A stretch of 13,488 bases of DNA from Oscillospiraceae bacterium. GTDB lineage: Bacteria; Bacillota; Clostridia; Oscillospirales; Ruminococcaceae. The position numbers were made by a program, and so were the translations under genes. The stretch lies in assembly GCA_900768735.1 (NCBI GenBank), contig CAAGDZ010000137.1, positions 1-13,488 on the forward strand, read 5' to 3'. Below the pieces are notes generated by a model, which was not told the DNA's origin, searched no databases, and worked only from the letters and a program-made list of their open reading frames with translations. Positions 6,994 to 13,263 of this stretch are shown here, in pieces. How positions within the stretch are numbered: position 1 is the first letter of the stretch; each line of letters begins with the position of its first letter.

Positions 6994-8247
6994 TTATTCG
7001 GCTAAATACGGCTCGTATTCGCTTTTGCGGAGCTTGTCCACAAGCGCGGTTACTCTGATACCGTCTTCGGCGTATTCTTCCTCCAGCACCTTGCTGTGAG
7101 AGTGGAGCGCGGCGGCGAGAGCCGATTTGTCGTATGGGATAACAAGCGACATCCTTGCGGTCTTGTCGGGGAGATTTTCCGCGATAAGCTGTAAGAGCCT
7201 GTCAAAGCCGGTACCATTTTTCGCCGATATTTTTACTGTCGTGTCGTCCTCGGGAATGTTGTTCTCGATCTTGTCGCACTTGTTAAGCACGGTTATGACG
7301 GGTATCTCCCCGCAGCCAAGCTCGGACAGGATAGTAAGCGTAGTCTGTGCCTTTTCCTTTGCCTCCGGGTCGGACACGTCGCAGACGTGCAGGATTATGT
7401 CCGCGTTTGCCGCTTCTTCAAGCGTGGATTTAAACGCTTCGACAAGGTGGTGCGGAAGTCTGCGTATAAGTCCTACGGTATCGACAAGCGTAATAGACCG
7501 GCCGTCCGGCAGCTCTATCGCACGTGAGGTAAGGTCAAGAGTAGCAAACAGCTTGTCCTCGGCGAGCACGCCCGCGTTTGTCAGCGCGTTTAATAATGTG
7601 GACTTGCCCGCGTTTGTATAGCCTACGATAGCGCCGACAAGCACGCTGTCCTTTTTGCGGCGGCGCCTTGCAAGGTCTCTGCGCTTTTCAAGCTCGGCTA
7701 AATCCTCTTGTAGCTTTTCGATGCGCCGTCTTATGTGGCGGCGGTCGGTCTCAAGCTGGGTTTCGCCGGGACCTCTGGTGCCTATTCCGCCGCCGAGCCT
7801 TGACAGCGACGCGCCTACGCCCATAAGGCGGGGCAGACGGTATTTAAGCTGTGCAAGCTCAACCTGCAGCTTGCCCTCGTTTGTAACCGCGCGTCCCGCG
7901 AATATATCAAGAATAAGCATTGTGCGGTCGATAACCCGCACGTTTGTAATATCCTCAATATTGCGTATCTGACTGGAGCTTAGCTCCATGTCGAATATGA
8001 TAAGGTCGGCTTCAAGATTCTTCGCAAGCTCGGCAAGCTCGTTTATCTTGCCGTCGCCGAGTATGGTGGCACTCTCTATCGCGGGTCGCTTTTGTATAAG
8101 GCGGCAGACGGTGAGCGCGCCGGCGGTCTTTGCAAGCTCTTCAAGCTCGTCCATTGATATTTCGGCGGCGTACTCGCCGATGTCTATGCCCGCAAGGATT
8201 GCGCGGGTCTGCTTTTCGGCTTTATCGATTGTATTTTGTTCGTTCAT
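6994..8247 (-). CDS. hflX: GTPase HflX
   Basis: The 417-residue protein matches HflX, a GTPase that binds the 50S subunit and splits stalled or stress-inactivated 70S ribosomes. The N-terminal HflX domain carries the LQVELAQLKYRLPRL stretch and the glycine-rich GGGIGTRGPGETQLETD signature, then a basic helical linker. The G domain follows with GYTNAGKST (about 208-216, P-loop), the DTVGL G3 motif, NKCD (about 321) and SAK. I chose the ATG at 8247 because CGGAG lies 9 nt upstream; the in-frame GTG at 8280 has no such site. It diverges from nadB across only 57 nt. A near-perfect promoter-like sequence overlaps its start (see the entry at 8228-8256). Confidence 0.95.
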   Translation of the reverse strand: MNEQNTIDKAEKQTRAILAGIDIGEYAAEISMDELEELAKTAGALTVCRLIQKRPAIESATILGDGKINELAELAKNLEADLIIFDMELSSSQIRNIEDITNVRVIDRTMLILDIFAGRAVTNEGKLQVELAQLKYRLPRLMGVGASLSRLGGGIGTRGPGETQLETDRRHIRRRIEKLQEDLAELEKRRDLARRRRKKDSVLVGAIVGYTNAGKSTLLNALTNAGVLAEDKLFATLDLTSRAIELPDGRSITLVDTVGLIRRLPHHLVEAFKSTLEEAANADIILHVCDVSDPEAKEKAQTTLTILSELGCGEIPVITVLNKCDKIENNIPEDDTTVKISAKNGTGFDRLLQLIAENLPDKTARMSLVIPYDKSALAAALHSHSKVLEEEYAEDGIRVTALVDKLRKSEYEPYLAE

Positions 8248-8256
8248 AATTGTCAA
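8228..8256 (-). promoter_or_regulatory. Near-consensus promoter overlapping the hflX start
   Basis: On the minus strand a perfect TTGACA (8256-8251) is 17 nt from TACAAT (8233-8228). It would start RNA near 8221, inside hflX and past its ribosome binding site, so its role is unclear. A weaker alternative for full-length hflX is TTGCGG (8288-8283) with TATACG (8265-8260), also 17 nt apart. Confidence 0.35.
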
Positions 8257-8273
8257 CTCCGTATAGAAAATCC

Positions 8274-8286
8274 GCGGCACAGCCGC
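8274..8286 (+). other. Short hairpin just before the nadB ribosome binding site
   Basis: GCGGC (8274-8278) and GCCGC (8282-8286) pair around ACA. It lies immediately before AAAAAGGTGG, the nadB ribosome binding site, in the 57-nt region shared with hflX. It may be a leader stem or protein site; no NAD-repressor operator could be recognised. Confidence 0.3.
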
Positions 8287-8304
8287 AAAAAGGTGGTAAT
8301 TGTT

Positions 8305-9786
8305 ATGAAATTCAAGGAATATGACGTAATAATCGTCGGTTCGGGCGTATCGGGTCTTTACGCGGCGCTGAATCTTGACAGCAGTATGCAGATACTCATG
8401 CTGTCAAAAAAAGAGCTTACGCTGTGTAATTCTGCTCTTGCACAGGGCGGCGTAGCGGCGGTAATGGACAAGACCAACGACAATTACGAGCTGCACATCA
8501 AGGATACGCTTATTGCGGGCGGGTATAAAAACGACCTCGACAACCTGCGTATACTTGTCGAGCAGGGGCCTAAGGATGTTGCAAACCTGCTCAATTACGG
8601 CGTAGATTTTGACCGCAAGGAGGACGGCTCTATCCATCTCAATTTGGAGGGCGGACACTGCCGACACAGGATAGCGCACCACAAGGACAGCACAGGCTAC
8701 GAGATTGTGACCTCGCTTATTGAAAATGTGAAGAAGCTGCCGAACGTGACTATCCTCGAAAATTCGCACCTGCTCGGACTTGCAAAACAGGGCGACAATT
8801 TCCTCACCGATGTACTGCATAACAATACGCATAGCTATTATACCACAAAAGCCGTGGTACTTGCAACAGGCGGAATAGGCAGAGTTTATGATTATACTAC
8901 AAATTCGGCTATCGCGACAGGTGACGGAATACAGTTCGCGTATAATCTCGGCGCCCAGATAAAGCATTTAAGCTATGTGCAGTTCCACCCGACGGCGTTT
9001 GCCGATAAGAAAAACCGCGAGTGCTTTCTCGTTTCCGAGGCGGTGCGCGGAGAGGGTGCGTATCTGCTCAACTGCAACAAGGAAAGATTTATGGACAAGT
9101 ACGAGCCGGAGCGCCGCGAGCTTGCCCCGCGCGACGTCGTATCAAAGTGCATTTTACAGGAGCAGAAGGCAACCGGCAGCGACGAGTTTTTCCTCGATAT
9201 TTCTTACAAAGACCCCGAGTTTGTAAAAAACAGATTTCCGATGATATATAAAAAGGTGCTTGAAAAGGGCTATGACATGACCCAAGAGCCGATACCGATT
9301 TATCCCTGCCAGCACTATCTTATGGGCGGTATCGCGGTAAACGGTCACGGCGCGACTACGGTAAACGGTCTTTACGCCGCAGGCGAGTGCGCGCATACCG
9401 GCGTACACGGCATAAACCGCCTTGCAAGCAACTCTCTGCTGGAGGCGCTTGTGTTCAGCCGCCTTATCGCGGAGGATATAAACAAGAATTATACCCACCA
9501 TGAGCTTGCTGAAGCTGAGTTTGACTATCCCTCGCCCGAGGGCAAGCCACTGCCGAGCGGAATACGCACCGAGATACGGCATATCATGCAGCGTTCGTAT
9601 TTTGTAGTGCCCGACTATGCCGAAGCAAATAATGATATAGAGCGGGTAAAGGAGCTAAAGGATATGCTTTATAACGGCGGCTATGAGATAACGCCCGACT
9701 ATATCGAGGCAAAGTCGCTTACCACCGTGGCATATATAATCCTCAGCGAGGTTGTCGCAGAGGGCAAGGAAAAGGGCGTAATCTGA
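8305..9786 (+). CDS. nadB: L-aspartate oxidase
   Basis: NadB oxidises L-aspartate to iminoaspartate with FAD, the first step of de novo NAD synthesis. The 493-residue protein has the FAD-binding VGSGVSGLYAAL near its N-terminus (G12, G14, G17), SALAQGGVAA, QFHPTA (H228) and the VRGEGA block. R276 in ELAPRDVV, H337 in CQHYLMGG and R372 in HGINRLASNS correspond by motif to E. coli R290, H351 and R386. The C-terminal helical domain is shorter than in E. coli NadB (540 residues). I chose the ATG at 8305 because AGGTGG lies 8 nt upstream and the protein then starts directly before the dinucleotide fold; the in-frame ATG at 8236 lies inside hflX. nadC follows after 22 nt. Confidence 0.96.
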   Translation: MKFKEYDVIIVGSGVSGLYAALNLDSSMQILMLSKKELTLCNSALAQGGVAAVMDKTNDNYELHIKDTLIAGGYKNDLDNLRILVEQGPKDVANLLNYGVDFDRKEDGSIHLNLEGGHCRHRIAHHKDSTGYEIVTSLIENVKKLPNVTILENSHLLGLAKQGDNFLTDVLHNNTHSYYTTKAVVLATGGIGRVYDYTTNSAIATGDGIQFAYNLGAQIKHLSYVQFHPTAFADKKNRECFLVSEAVRGEGAYLLNCNKERFMDKYEPERRELAPRDVVSKCILQEQKATGSDEFFLDISYKDPEFVKNRFPMIYKKVLEKGYDMTQEPIPIYPCQHYLMGGIAVNGHGATTVNGLYAAGECAHTGVHGINRLASNSLLEALVFSRLIAEDINKNYTHHELAEAEFDYPSPEGKPLPSGIRTEIRHIMQRSYFVVPDYAEANNDIERVKELKDMLYNGGYEITPDYIEAKSLTTVAYIILSEVVAEGKEKGVI

Positions 9787-9808
9787 AAAGCGAAAGGAAC
9801 TATAAATT

Positions 9809-10648
9809 ATGAAGCTGATGCAGTTTTATGTTGATAATCTCATACGCACCGCGCTTAGCGAGGATATAAACTATATAGACAGCACGACCGATTTGCTGAT
9901 TGACGAGAATGACATCTCCGAGGCTTATTTTGTGTCAAAGGCGGACGGGGTTCTTGCGGGACTTGATGTGGCTATGCGGGTATTTTATCTGCTTGATGAT
10001 ACGATTGAAGTTAAGCTGCACTTTAAAGACGGCGACAGCATAAAAAAGGGGGATATTATCGCGGAGTTCAAAGGTCACACCGCCGCTATGCTCAAAGGCG
10101 AGCGTACCGCTTTGAATTTATTACAGCACATGAGCGGCATAGCAAGCTATACAAATAAGTGCGTAAAGGCGGTAGAGGGCACAAATGCGTCTATTGCAGA
10201 TACCAGAAAGACCCTCCCCGGATTGCGCCCGATTCAGAAATACTCGGTTATTGCGGGCGGCGGAAGAAACCACCGCTATAATCTCACCGACGCGGCTATG
10301 CTCAAAGACAATCATATAGATGCTTACGGCTCGATAACTGCGGCAGTAAACGCGCTGCGCCAAAAGGCGGGTCATATGTTGCAGATAGAGGTCGAGACCC
10401 GCAGCTTTGCGGAGCTTGAGGAGGCTCTGGCGGTGGGAGCCGATGTAATCATGCTGGACAACATGAGCTGTGAGGATATGAAAAAGGCGGTAGAAATCAC
10501 CGCGGGCAGGGCAAAGCTCGAAGCAAGCGGCAACGTGACGCTTGACAATATCCGCGAGGTTGCCTTGACCGGAGTGGATATAATCAGTCTAGGTGCGCTT
10601 ACTCACAGCGTGACCGCGTTTGATATTTCTATGAAGTGGAAGAAATAG
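9809..10648 (+). CDS. nadC: Nicotinate-nucleotide pyrophosphorylase (quinolinate phosphoribosyltransferase)
   Basis: NadC converts quinolinate and PRPP to nicotinate mononucleotide, releasing CO2 and PPi. The 279-residue protein is full length for the family. It shows GERTALNLLQHMSGIAS, the PRPP and quinolinate binding DTRKTLPGLR, GGGRNHRYNL, KDNHI, EVE, the MLDN strand, EASGN and GVDIISLGALTHS. AAAGGA lies 10 nt before the ATG. It is the second gene of the nadBC unit, and a strong terminator begins 6 nt after its TAG stop. Quinolinate synthase NadA, which often shares this operon, is not in the window and must be elsewhere if the pathway is complete. Confidence 0.97.
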   Translation: MKLMQFYVDNLIRTALSEDINYIDSTTDLLIDENDISEAYFVSKADGVLAGLDVAMRVFYLLDDTIEVKLHFKDGDSIKKGDIIAEFKGHTAAMLKGERTALNLLQHMSGIASYTNKCVKAVEGTNASIADTRKTLPGLRPIQKYSVIAGGGRNHRYNLTDAAMLKDNHIDAYGSITAAVNALRQKAGHMLQIEVETRSFAELEEALAVGADVIMLDNMSCEDMKKAVEITAGRAKLEASGNVTLDNIREVALTGVDIISLGALTHSVTAFDISMKWKK

Positions 10649-10653
10649 AAATC

Positions 10654-10690
10654 TGCCTGTGCCGCAGGCTGTCTGCGGCACAGGCATTTT
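10654..10690 (+). terminator. Strong intrinsic terminator of nadBC
   Basis: TGCCTGTGCCGCAG (10654-10667) pairs perfectly with CTGCGGCACAGGCA (10673-10686) around a 5-nt loop, followed by TTTT. A 14-bp GC-rich stem followed by T is a clear terminator. It implies that the next small gene needs its own promoter or read-through. Confidence 0.88.
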
Positions 10691-10721
10691 AATGCACAGA
10701 ATATAAGGAATGTTCATAAAT

Positions 10722-10892
10722 ATGACGAACTGTGAATTTTGCGTAAACTATGTTTACGATGATTATGACGAGTGCTATACCTGCCTTGTAAACCTCGACG
10801 AGGACGAGATGAGAAGGTTCCTGACAGGGGATAATCAGAACTGCCCGTATTTCAGAAACGATGACGAATACGAGCTTGCAAGAAAACAATGA
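10722..10892 (+). CDS. Small acidic CxxC/CxxC protein
   Basis: This 56-residue protein has cysteines at 4, 7, 18, 21 and 41, with two CxxC pairs (NCEFC and ECYTC) and a third site in NCPYF. The pattern suggests a small zinc-ribbon-like fold. It is acidic, with the LDEDEM stretch in the middle. It resembles a small conserved family in Clostridia of unknown function (I believe DUF6472, from memory and unverified). AAGGA lies 12 nt before the ATG at 10722; the earlier in-frame ATG at 10710 overlaps that site and is less likely. It lies between the nadC terminator and the pyrophosphatase-NUDIX locus. No function can be assigned. Confidence 0.7.
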   Translation: MTNCEFCVNYVYDDYDECYTCLVNLDEDEMRRFLTGDNQNCPYFRNDDEYELARKQ

Positions 10893-10903
10893 CAGGAGAA
10901 AAA

Positions 10904-10930
10904 GTTCCAAAAATCGCGGATTTTTGGAAC
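10904..10930 (+). other. Perfect hairpin 1 in the pyrophosphatase leader
   Basis: GTTCCAAAAATC (10904-10915) pairs perfectly with GATTTTTGGAAC (10919-10930) around GCG. The T-run lies inside the stem and no T-run follows, so it is not a standard plus-strand terminator. It begins 11 nt after the stop of the CxxC gene. Confidence 0.6.
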
Positions 10931-10935
10931 CCGTC

Positions 10936-10968
10936 GTTTGCGCCTCGGCAAATCCTCTCGGCGCAAAC
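10936..10968 (+). other. Perfect hairpin 2 in the pyrophosphatase leader
   Basis: GTTTGCGCC (10936-10944) pairs with GGCGCAAAC (10960-10968) around a 15-nt loop. It ends 30 nt before the ATG at 10999. Together with hairpin 1 it fills almost the whole 106-nt gap. It may be an mRNA leader element or part of a dispersed repeat; I do not recognise a known riboswitch. Confidence 0.5.
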
Positions 10969-10998
10969 TGCCTCCATAGGAAAGGAAAGGCCATAAAT

Positions 10999-11331
10999 AT
11001 GACAAAGATAGAAAAGGACGATAAATCCTATATCGGAAAGACCGTGAGCGTTACTGTTGACCGACCGATAGGAACACCGCACCCCAAGCACCCCGATATA
11101 ATCTATCCGATAAATTACGGCTATGTCGAGGGACTTGTCGCGGGGGACGGCGAGGAGCAGGACGTGTATATACTCGGTATCGATAAGCCGGTTGATACAG
11201 TAGAGTGTGTAATAATCGCGGTGATTATGCGCGAGGACGACAACGAGGACAAGTGGGTCGGCGTGCCCGCAGAGCTTGTCGGAAGTGATCTTTGCTATGA
11301 GTGCAATATTGTTCATGCTGTGCATTTTTAG
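10999..11331 (+). CDS. Small family-I inorganic pyrophosphatase (N-terminal part of a likely PPase-NUDIX fusion)
   Basis: The 110-residue product should hydrolyse pyrophosphate with Mg2+. It carries GKTVSVTVDRPIGTPHPKH, YPINYGYVEG, the metal-binding DGEEQDVYILG (D-x4-D) and DDNEDKW, matching the conserved Asp and Lys sites of soluble PPases. It is shorter than E. coli PPase (about 175) but fits the compact clostridial form. Those end, as I recall, in a sequence like HFQEQYF. Here the text reads HAVHF, then TAG, then EQFYKSEV in the same frame, so the stop replaces an expected Gln (CAG to TAG). GGAAAGG lies 8 nt before the ATG at 10999. Frame upstream of 10999 is open but is the hairpin leader, not protein. 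Confidence 0.75.
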   Translation: MTKIEKDDKSYIGKTVSVTVDRPIGTPHPKHPDIIYPINYGYVEGLVAGDGEEQDVYILGIDKPVDTVECVIIAVIMREDDNEDKWVGVPAELVGSDLCYECNIVHAVHF

Positions 11332-11385
11332 GAACAGTTCTATAAATCCGAGGTTTTTGCGCTGTACGAAAAGACCGCCGGCGCG

Positions 11386-11766
11386 GTGACATATACCGGT
11401 GAGGGCAAAGACCGCCGCTATTTTCTGATAAAGAACAACAGCGGGCATATCGGCTTTCCTAAGGGCCATGTTGAGTACGGAGAGAGCGAGCGCGAAACGG
11501 CTCTGCGAGAGGTTTTTGAAGAATGCGGGTTAAATGTTATACTGAATGACAAGTTCAGAGCAGAATATACTTTCCGTACACTTGATGAAACCGATAAGAC
11601 CTCGGTTTTCTTCGCGGGGTATTTTGATAAGGACGCGGCGGTAAAAATCCAGCAGGAGGAAGTAATCGGCGACTGGCTGTTATCCTATGAGGACGCTATG
11701 AATAAGCTTAACTGGGAGCAGGACAGGGAGATACTTCGCAAGGCGGAGGAGTTTTTGAACGGCTAA
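11386..11766 (+). CDS. NUDIX hydrolase (bis(5'-nucleosyl)-tetraphosphatase-like), start uncertain
   Basis: The NUDIX box is intact, GHVEYGESERETALREVFEECGL with the exact spacing Gx5Ex7REUxEExGU, preceded by GFPK. This group cleaves nucleoside diphosphates linked to another group, such as dinucleoside polyphosphates. The GTG at 11386 is the only conventional start that keeps most of the domain, giving 126 residues. It lacks a ribosome binding site and would cut off YEKTAGA, part of the first beta strand, which is encoded in frame just upstream (from 11332). Its chemistry fits the pyrophosphatase in front: one part would make small phosphorylated products or PPi, the other would hydrolyse PPi. 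Expression as a free protein is doubtful. Confidence 0.65.
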   Translation: MTYTGEGKDRRYFLIKNNSGHIGFPKGHVEYGESERETALREVFEECGLNVILNDKFRAEYTFRTLDETDKTSVFFAGYFDKDAAVKIQQEEVIGDWLLSYEDAMNKLNWEQDREILRKAEEFLNG

Positions 11767-11809
11767 AGGTGAGATTTTGTTTTACTAATCGACAAAATAT
11801 ATCACAATA

Positions 11810-12442
11810 TTACTTTTTGTAATCTTTTTCGTCGTCTGATTTCACGAAATGGCGGAGCGATAGAATACCGACCGATATAAAATACGCACACCAGAATTCA
11901 AGTACCGCTATGCCGACAAGCTCCGAGCTGTTTGAGCCGCCCGCACTTTCGTTAAAAAGTCCGAGCATAGGCATGATAAGACAGCTGAAAAAGAACACGC
12001 CGTGTATCATCAGCAGAGCTTTGAGCCATTTGTCGGCTTTTGATTTTACATTTACTGCAAGTCCCGCGAAAAAGGTAGATAAGGACATCAGGGCATAACC
12101 GAGCATATCGAAGCTGAAAAACAGACCGAAGCGCTTGTAGTCGAGTATCAAACTCGCCTGCTCCGAAAGTCCTCCCGACCTTACGGCGGTGAGCTGTGTG
12201 AAATATACTATAAGAATTATCGCGGCGTACATAGCGGCGAAGCCGATTGCGGTATATCCCGCCGCCCTGCGGCTTTTATCCGAAAAGCAGGCGTAGGCAC
12301 ACACCATCGGTACAAAGCTGAGCGCTATAAACATTGAAAATAAGTAACTGCCCAAGTCAAACGAAAACGGCATACAAGCCGCAAAGCCGACTACAGCGGC
12401 TATATTCACGGCGGAGCTGTACATACCGATTTTTCTGTTCAT
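11810..12442 (-). CDS. Membrane protein of unknown function in the tetR operon
   Basis: This protein of about 210 residues has five to six hydrophobic helices, starting with AAVVGFAACMPF and including segments such as GYTAIGFAAMYAAIILIVYF and ALLMIHGVFFFSCLIMPMLG, and a basic, charged C-terminal tail. I do not recognise the family, and no transporter motif stands out. The ATG at 12442 is preferred, with AAAGGA 11 nt upstream; the in-frame ATG at 12454 overlaps that site. It begins 18 nt after the stop of the TetR gene, so the two form one operon and it is probably the regulated target of that repressor. Drug or solvent response is a guess from context only. Confidence 0.75.
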   Translation of the reverse strand: MNRKIGMYSSAVNIAAVVGFAACMPFSFDLGSYLFSMFIALSFVPMVCAYACFSDKSRRAAGYTAIGFAAMYAAIILIVYFTQLTAVRSGGLSEQASLILDYKRFGLFFSFDMLGYALMSLSTFFAGLAVNVKSKADKWLKALLMIHGVFFFSCLIMPMLGLFNESAGGSNSSELVGIAVLEFWCAYFISVGILSLRHFVKSDDEKDYKK

Positions 12443-12460
12443 AATTATAACCATCCTTTC

Positions 12461-13021
12461 CTAGTCTTTCATTAGAATATCAACCAGCTTTTTGATAAAC
12501 AATGCCCGTTGCTCAGGGTTTTCAAGGTCAAAGCCGAGCATTCTGCCGACTGTATCGCTGCCTAAAAATGCTGCCTGCATAACCGAGGTGAGCATGAATA
12601 TCAGCGTACTGTTATTCTCGTTATTTTCGCTTAGCGCGTGCATAAATCCGCGCTGTGTAAGCACGGAGTTACAGCTCGGGCTATAGTCGTGAAAATCTCC
12701 GAGTATGGAAATGCGGGAAACGGCGGGGTGATCATAAAGAAAATCGAATACATGGACTGCCCACGCCGTGAGCCGCTCATTGTCGGTGGCATATTCGCGC
12801 TCGTCGTGAAAGCCTTTGACTACATTTCCTATAATGCGCTGAACGCACACGGTGATAAGGTTATCCTTGCTTTTAAAGTGATAGTTTATAAGTCCAAGCC
12901 CAACCCCCGCCCGCTGTGCAATCATGCGGGCGGTTATGTTTTTTACTTCGCCGTTGTTCTGCTCAATAAGCTCGGTGGCGGAATTTATAATCCGCTCTTT
13001 GACAATTTCTGTTTTATCCAT
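12461..13021 (-). CDS. TetR/AcrR-family transcriptional regulator
   Basis: The 186-residue protein has the N-terminal TetR helix-turn-helix at about residues 30-49 (TARMIAQRAGVGLGLINYHF) followed by KSKDNL, and a divergent all-helical ligand domain. The ATG at 13021 has AAAGGAG 5 nt upstream. The in-frame TTG at 13048 lies in the centre of an operator, so it is excluded. The gene is the first of a two-gene operon. Its promoter contains two palindromes at the positions expected for steric repression, so autoregulation is likely. The ligand is unknown. Confidence 0.9.
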   Translation of the reverse strand: MDKTEIVKERIINSATELIEQNNGEVKNITARMIAQRAGVGLGLINYHFKSKDNLITVCVQRIIGNVVKGFHDEREYATDNERLTAWAVHVFDFLYDHPAVSRISILGDFHDYSPSCNSVLTQRGFMHALSENNENNSTLIFMLTSVMQAAFLGSDTVGRMLGFDLENPEQRALFIKKLVDILMKD

Positions 13022-13040
13022 ATATGCTCCTTTGAAAAAT

Positions 13041-13055
13041 TTGAACAATGTTCAA
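13041..13055. promoter_or_regulatory. TetR operator A (perfect palindrome)
   Basis: TTGAACAATGTTCAA is a perfect 15-bp inverted repeat covering the expected transcription start (near 13053) of the tetR operon. It nearly matches operator B, whose centre is 25 bp away. Confidence 0.7.
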
Positions 13056-13059
13056 TTAT

Positions 13060-13088
13060 ATTATACTGAACATTGTTCAAAATGTCAA
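13060..13088 (-). promoter_or_regulatory. Perfect SigA promoter of the tetR operon
   Basis: On the minus strand TTGACA (13088-13083) and TATAAT (13065-13060) match consensus at all 12 positions with a 17-nt spacer. Operator B fills most of the spacer and operator A covers the start site. Such a strong promoter with two operators suggests tight repression and strong induction. Confidence 0.88.
13066..13080. promoter_or_regulatory. TetR operator B (inside the promoter spacer)
   Basis: CTGAACATTGTTCAA matches the inverse of operator A at 14 of 15 positions and contains the perfect palindrome TGAACAtTGTTCA. It lies between the -35 and -10 boxes. Confidence 0.7.
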
Positions 13089-13093
13089 TAGGG

Positions 13094-13123
13094 AAAATAA
13101 AAAACGGCAGAATTTTCTGCCGT
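13094..13123 (-). terminator. Minus-strand terminator between tetR promoter and the small-peptide locus
   Basis: ACGGCAGAA (13104-13112) pairs with TTCTGCCGT (13115-13123). On the minus strand the stem is followed by TTTTTTATTTT (13103-13094 region), a strong T-tract. It would stop minus-strand transcription arriving from the right, for example read-through antisense RNA, before the tetR promoter. Confidence 0.8.
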
Positions 13124-13137
13124 AAAATTGTAGAAAG

Positions 13138-13166
13138 TTGACGTTTTGTATATTTTTGTGTATAAT
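13138..13166 (+). promoter_or_regulatory. SigA-type promoter of the small hydrophobic peptide RNA
   Basis: TTGACG (13138-13143) and a perfect TATAAT (13161-13166) are 17 nt apart. Transcription would start near 13173, giving a leader of about 139 nt before the peptide ATG at 13312. That is unusually long for a 24-codon ORF. Confidence 0.82.
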
Positions 13167-13175
13167 ATACTCAAG

Positions 13176-13188
13176 CGAAGATGAGAAT
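13176..13188. repeat. Left copy of a 13-nt inverted repeat
   Basis: CGAAGATGAGAAT lies a few bases after the predicted plus-strand transcription start. Its exact reverse complement is at 13460-13472, just after the expected start of a minus-strand RNA. In the plus-strand RNA the two copies could pair 5' end to 3' end. Confidence 0.75.
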
Positions 13189-13230
13189 ATGCCTGATTTA
13201 GGTGTTGTTAGTATGTTGTATTGGGTGGTT

Positions 13231-13263
13231 GCCTTCCGATACCGATAAGGTAGGGAGGAAGGT
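13231..13263 (+). promoter_or_regulatory. Structured leader element enclosing a GGGAGG site
   Basis: GCCTTCC (13231-13237) pairs with GGAAGGT (13257-13263), with one G-U pair. Inside it TACC (13240-13243) pairs with GGTA (13249-13252) around GATAA. The fold places the ribosome-binding-like GGGAGG (13253-13258) partly in the stem, so translation of a leader ORF starting at GTG 13262 could be controlled by it. Confidence 0.5.

Larger units (their letters stand above)
10999..11766 (+). pseudogene. PPase-NUDIX fusion ORF with an in-frame amber codon
   Basis: From 10999 to 11766 one frame stays open for 255 codons except for TAG at codon 111 (11329-11331). The residues just after the TAG, EQFYKSEVFALYEKTAGAVT, continue first a pyrophosphatase tail and then the normal first strand of a NUDIX domain (YEKxxGAVxYT). 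No ATG and no ribosome binding site occur between 11332 and 11386. The simplest reading is a recent nonsense mutation in a fusion gene; low-level read-through, a Gln amber suppressor or a sequencing error are alternatives. TAG is an ordinary stop elsewhere here (rodA, nadC). Confidence 0.6.

Noticed and set aside
7127..7621. Plus-strand frame of about 164 codons antisense to hflX
   Set aside because: Low-complexity Ser-rich translation typical of an antisense shadow; hflX motifs on the other strand are unambiguous.
11329..11331. Genome-wide recoding of TAG as Gln to explain the PPase-NUDIX frame
   Set aside because: rodA-like (5560-5562) and nadC (10646-10648) end in TAG at the expected family lengths, so TAG acts as a normal stop here. 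Only local read-through or mutation remains.
10852..11469. Long minus-strand frame (about 205 codons) opposite the pyrophosphatase and NUDIX region
   Set aside because: It is a mirror of well-supported plus-strand coding sequence with clear family motifs, and its own translation shows no domain. Codon bias makes such antisense frames common here.
12638..13069. Plus-strand frame of about 143 codons opposite tetR
   Set aside because: It crosses the tetR ribosome site, promoter and operator and has no family features, whereas TetR is clearly coded on the minus strand.
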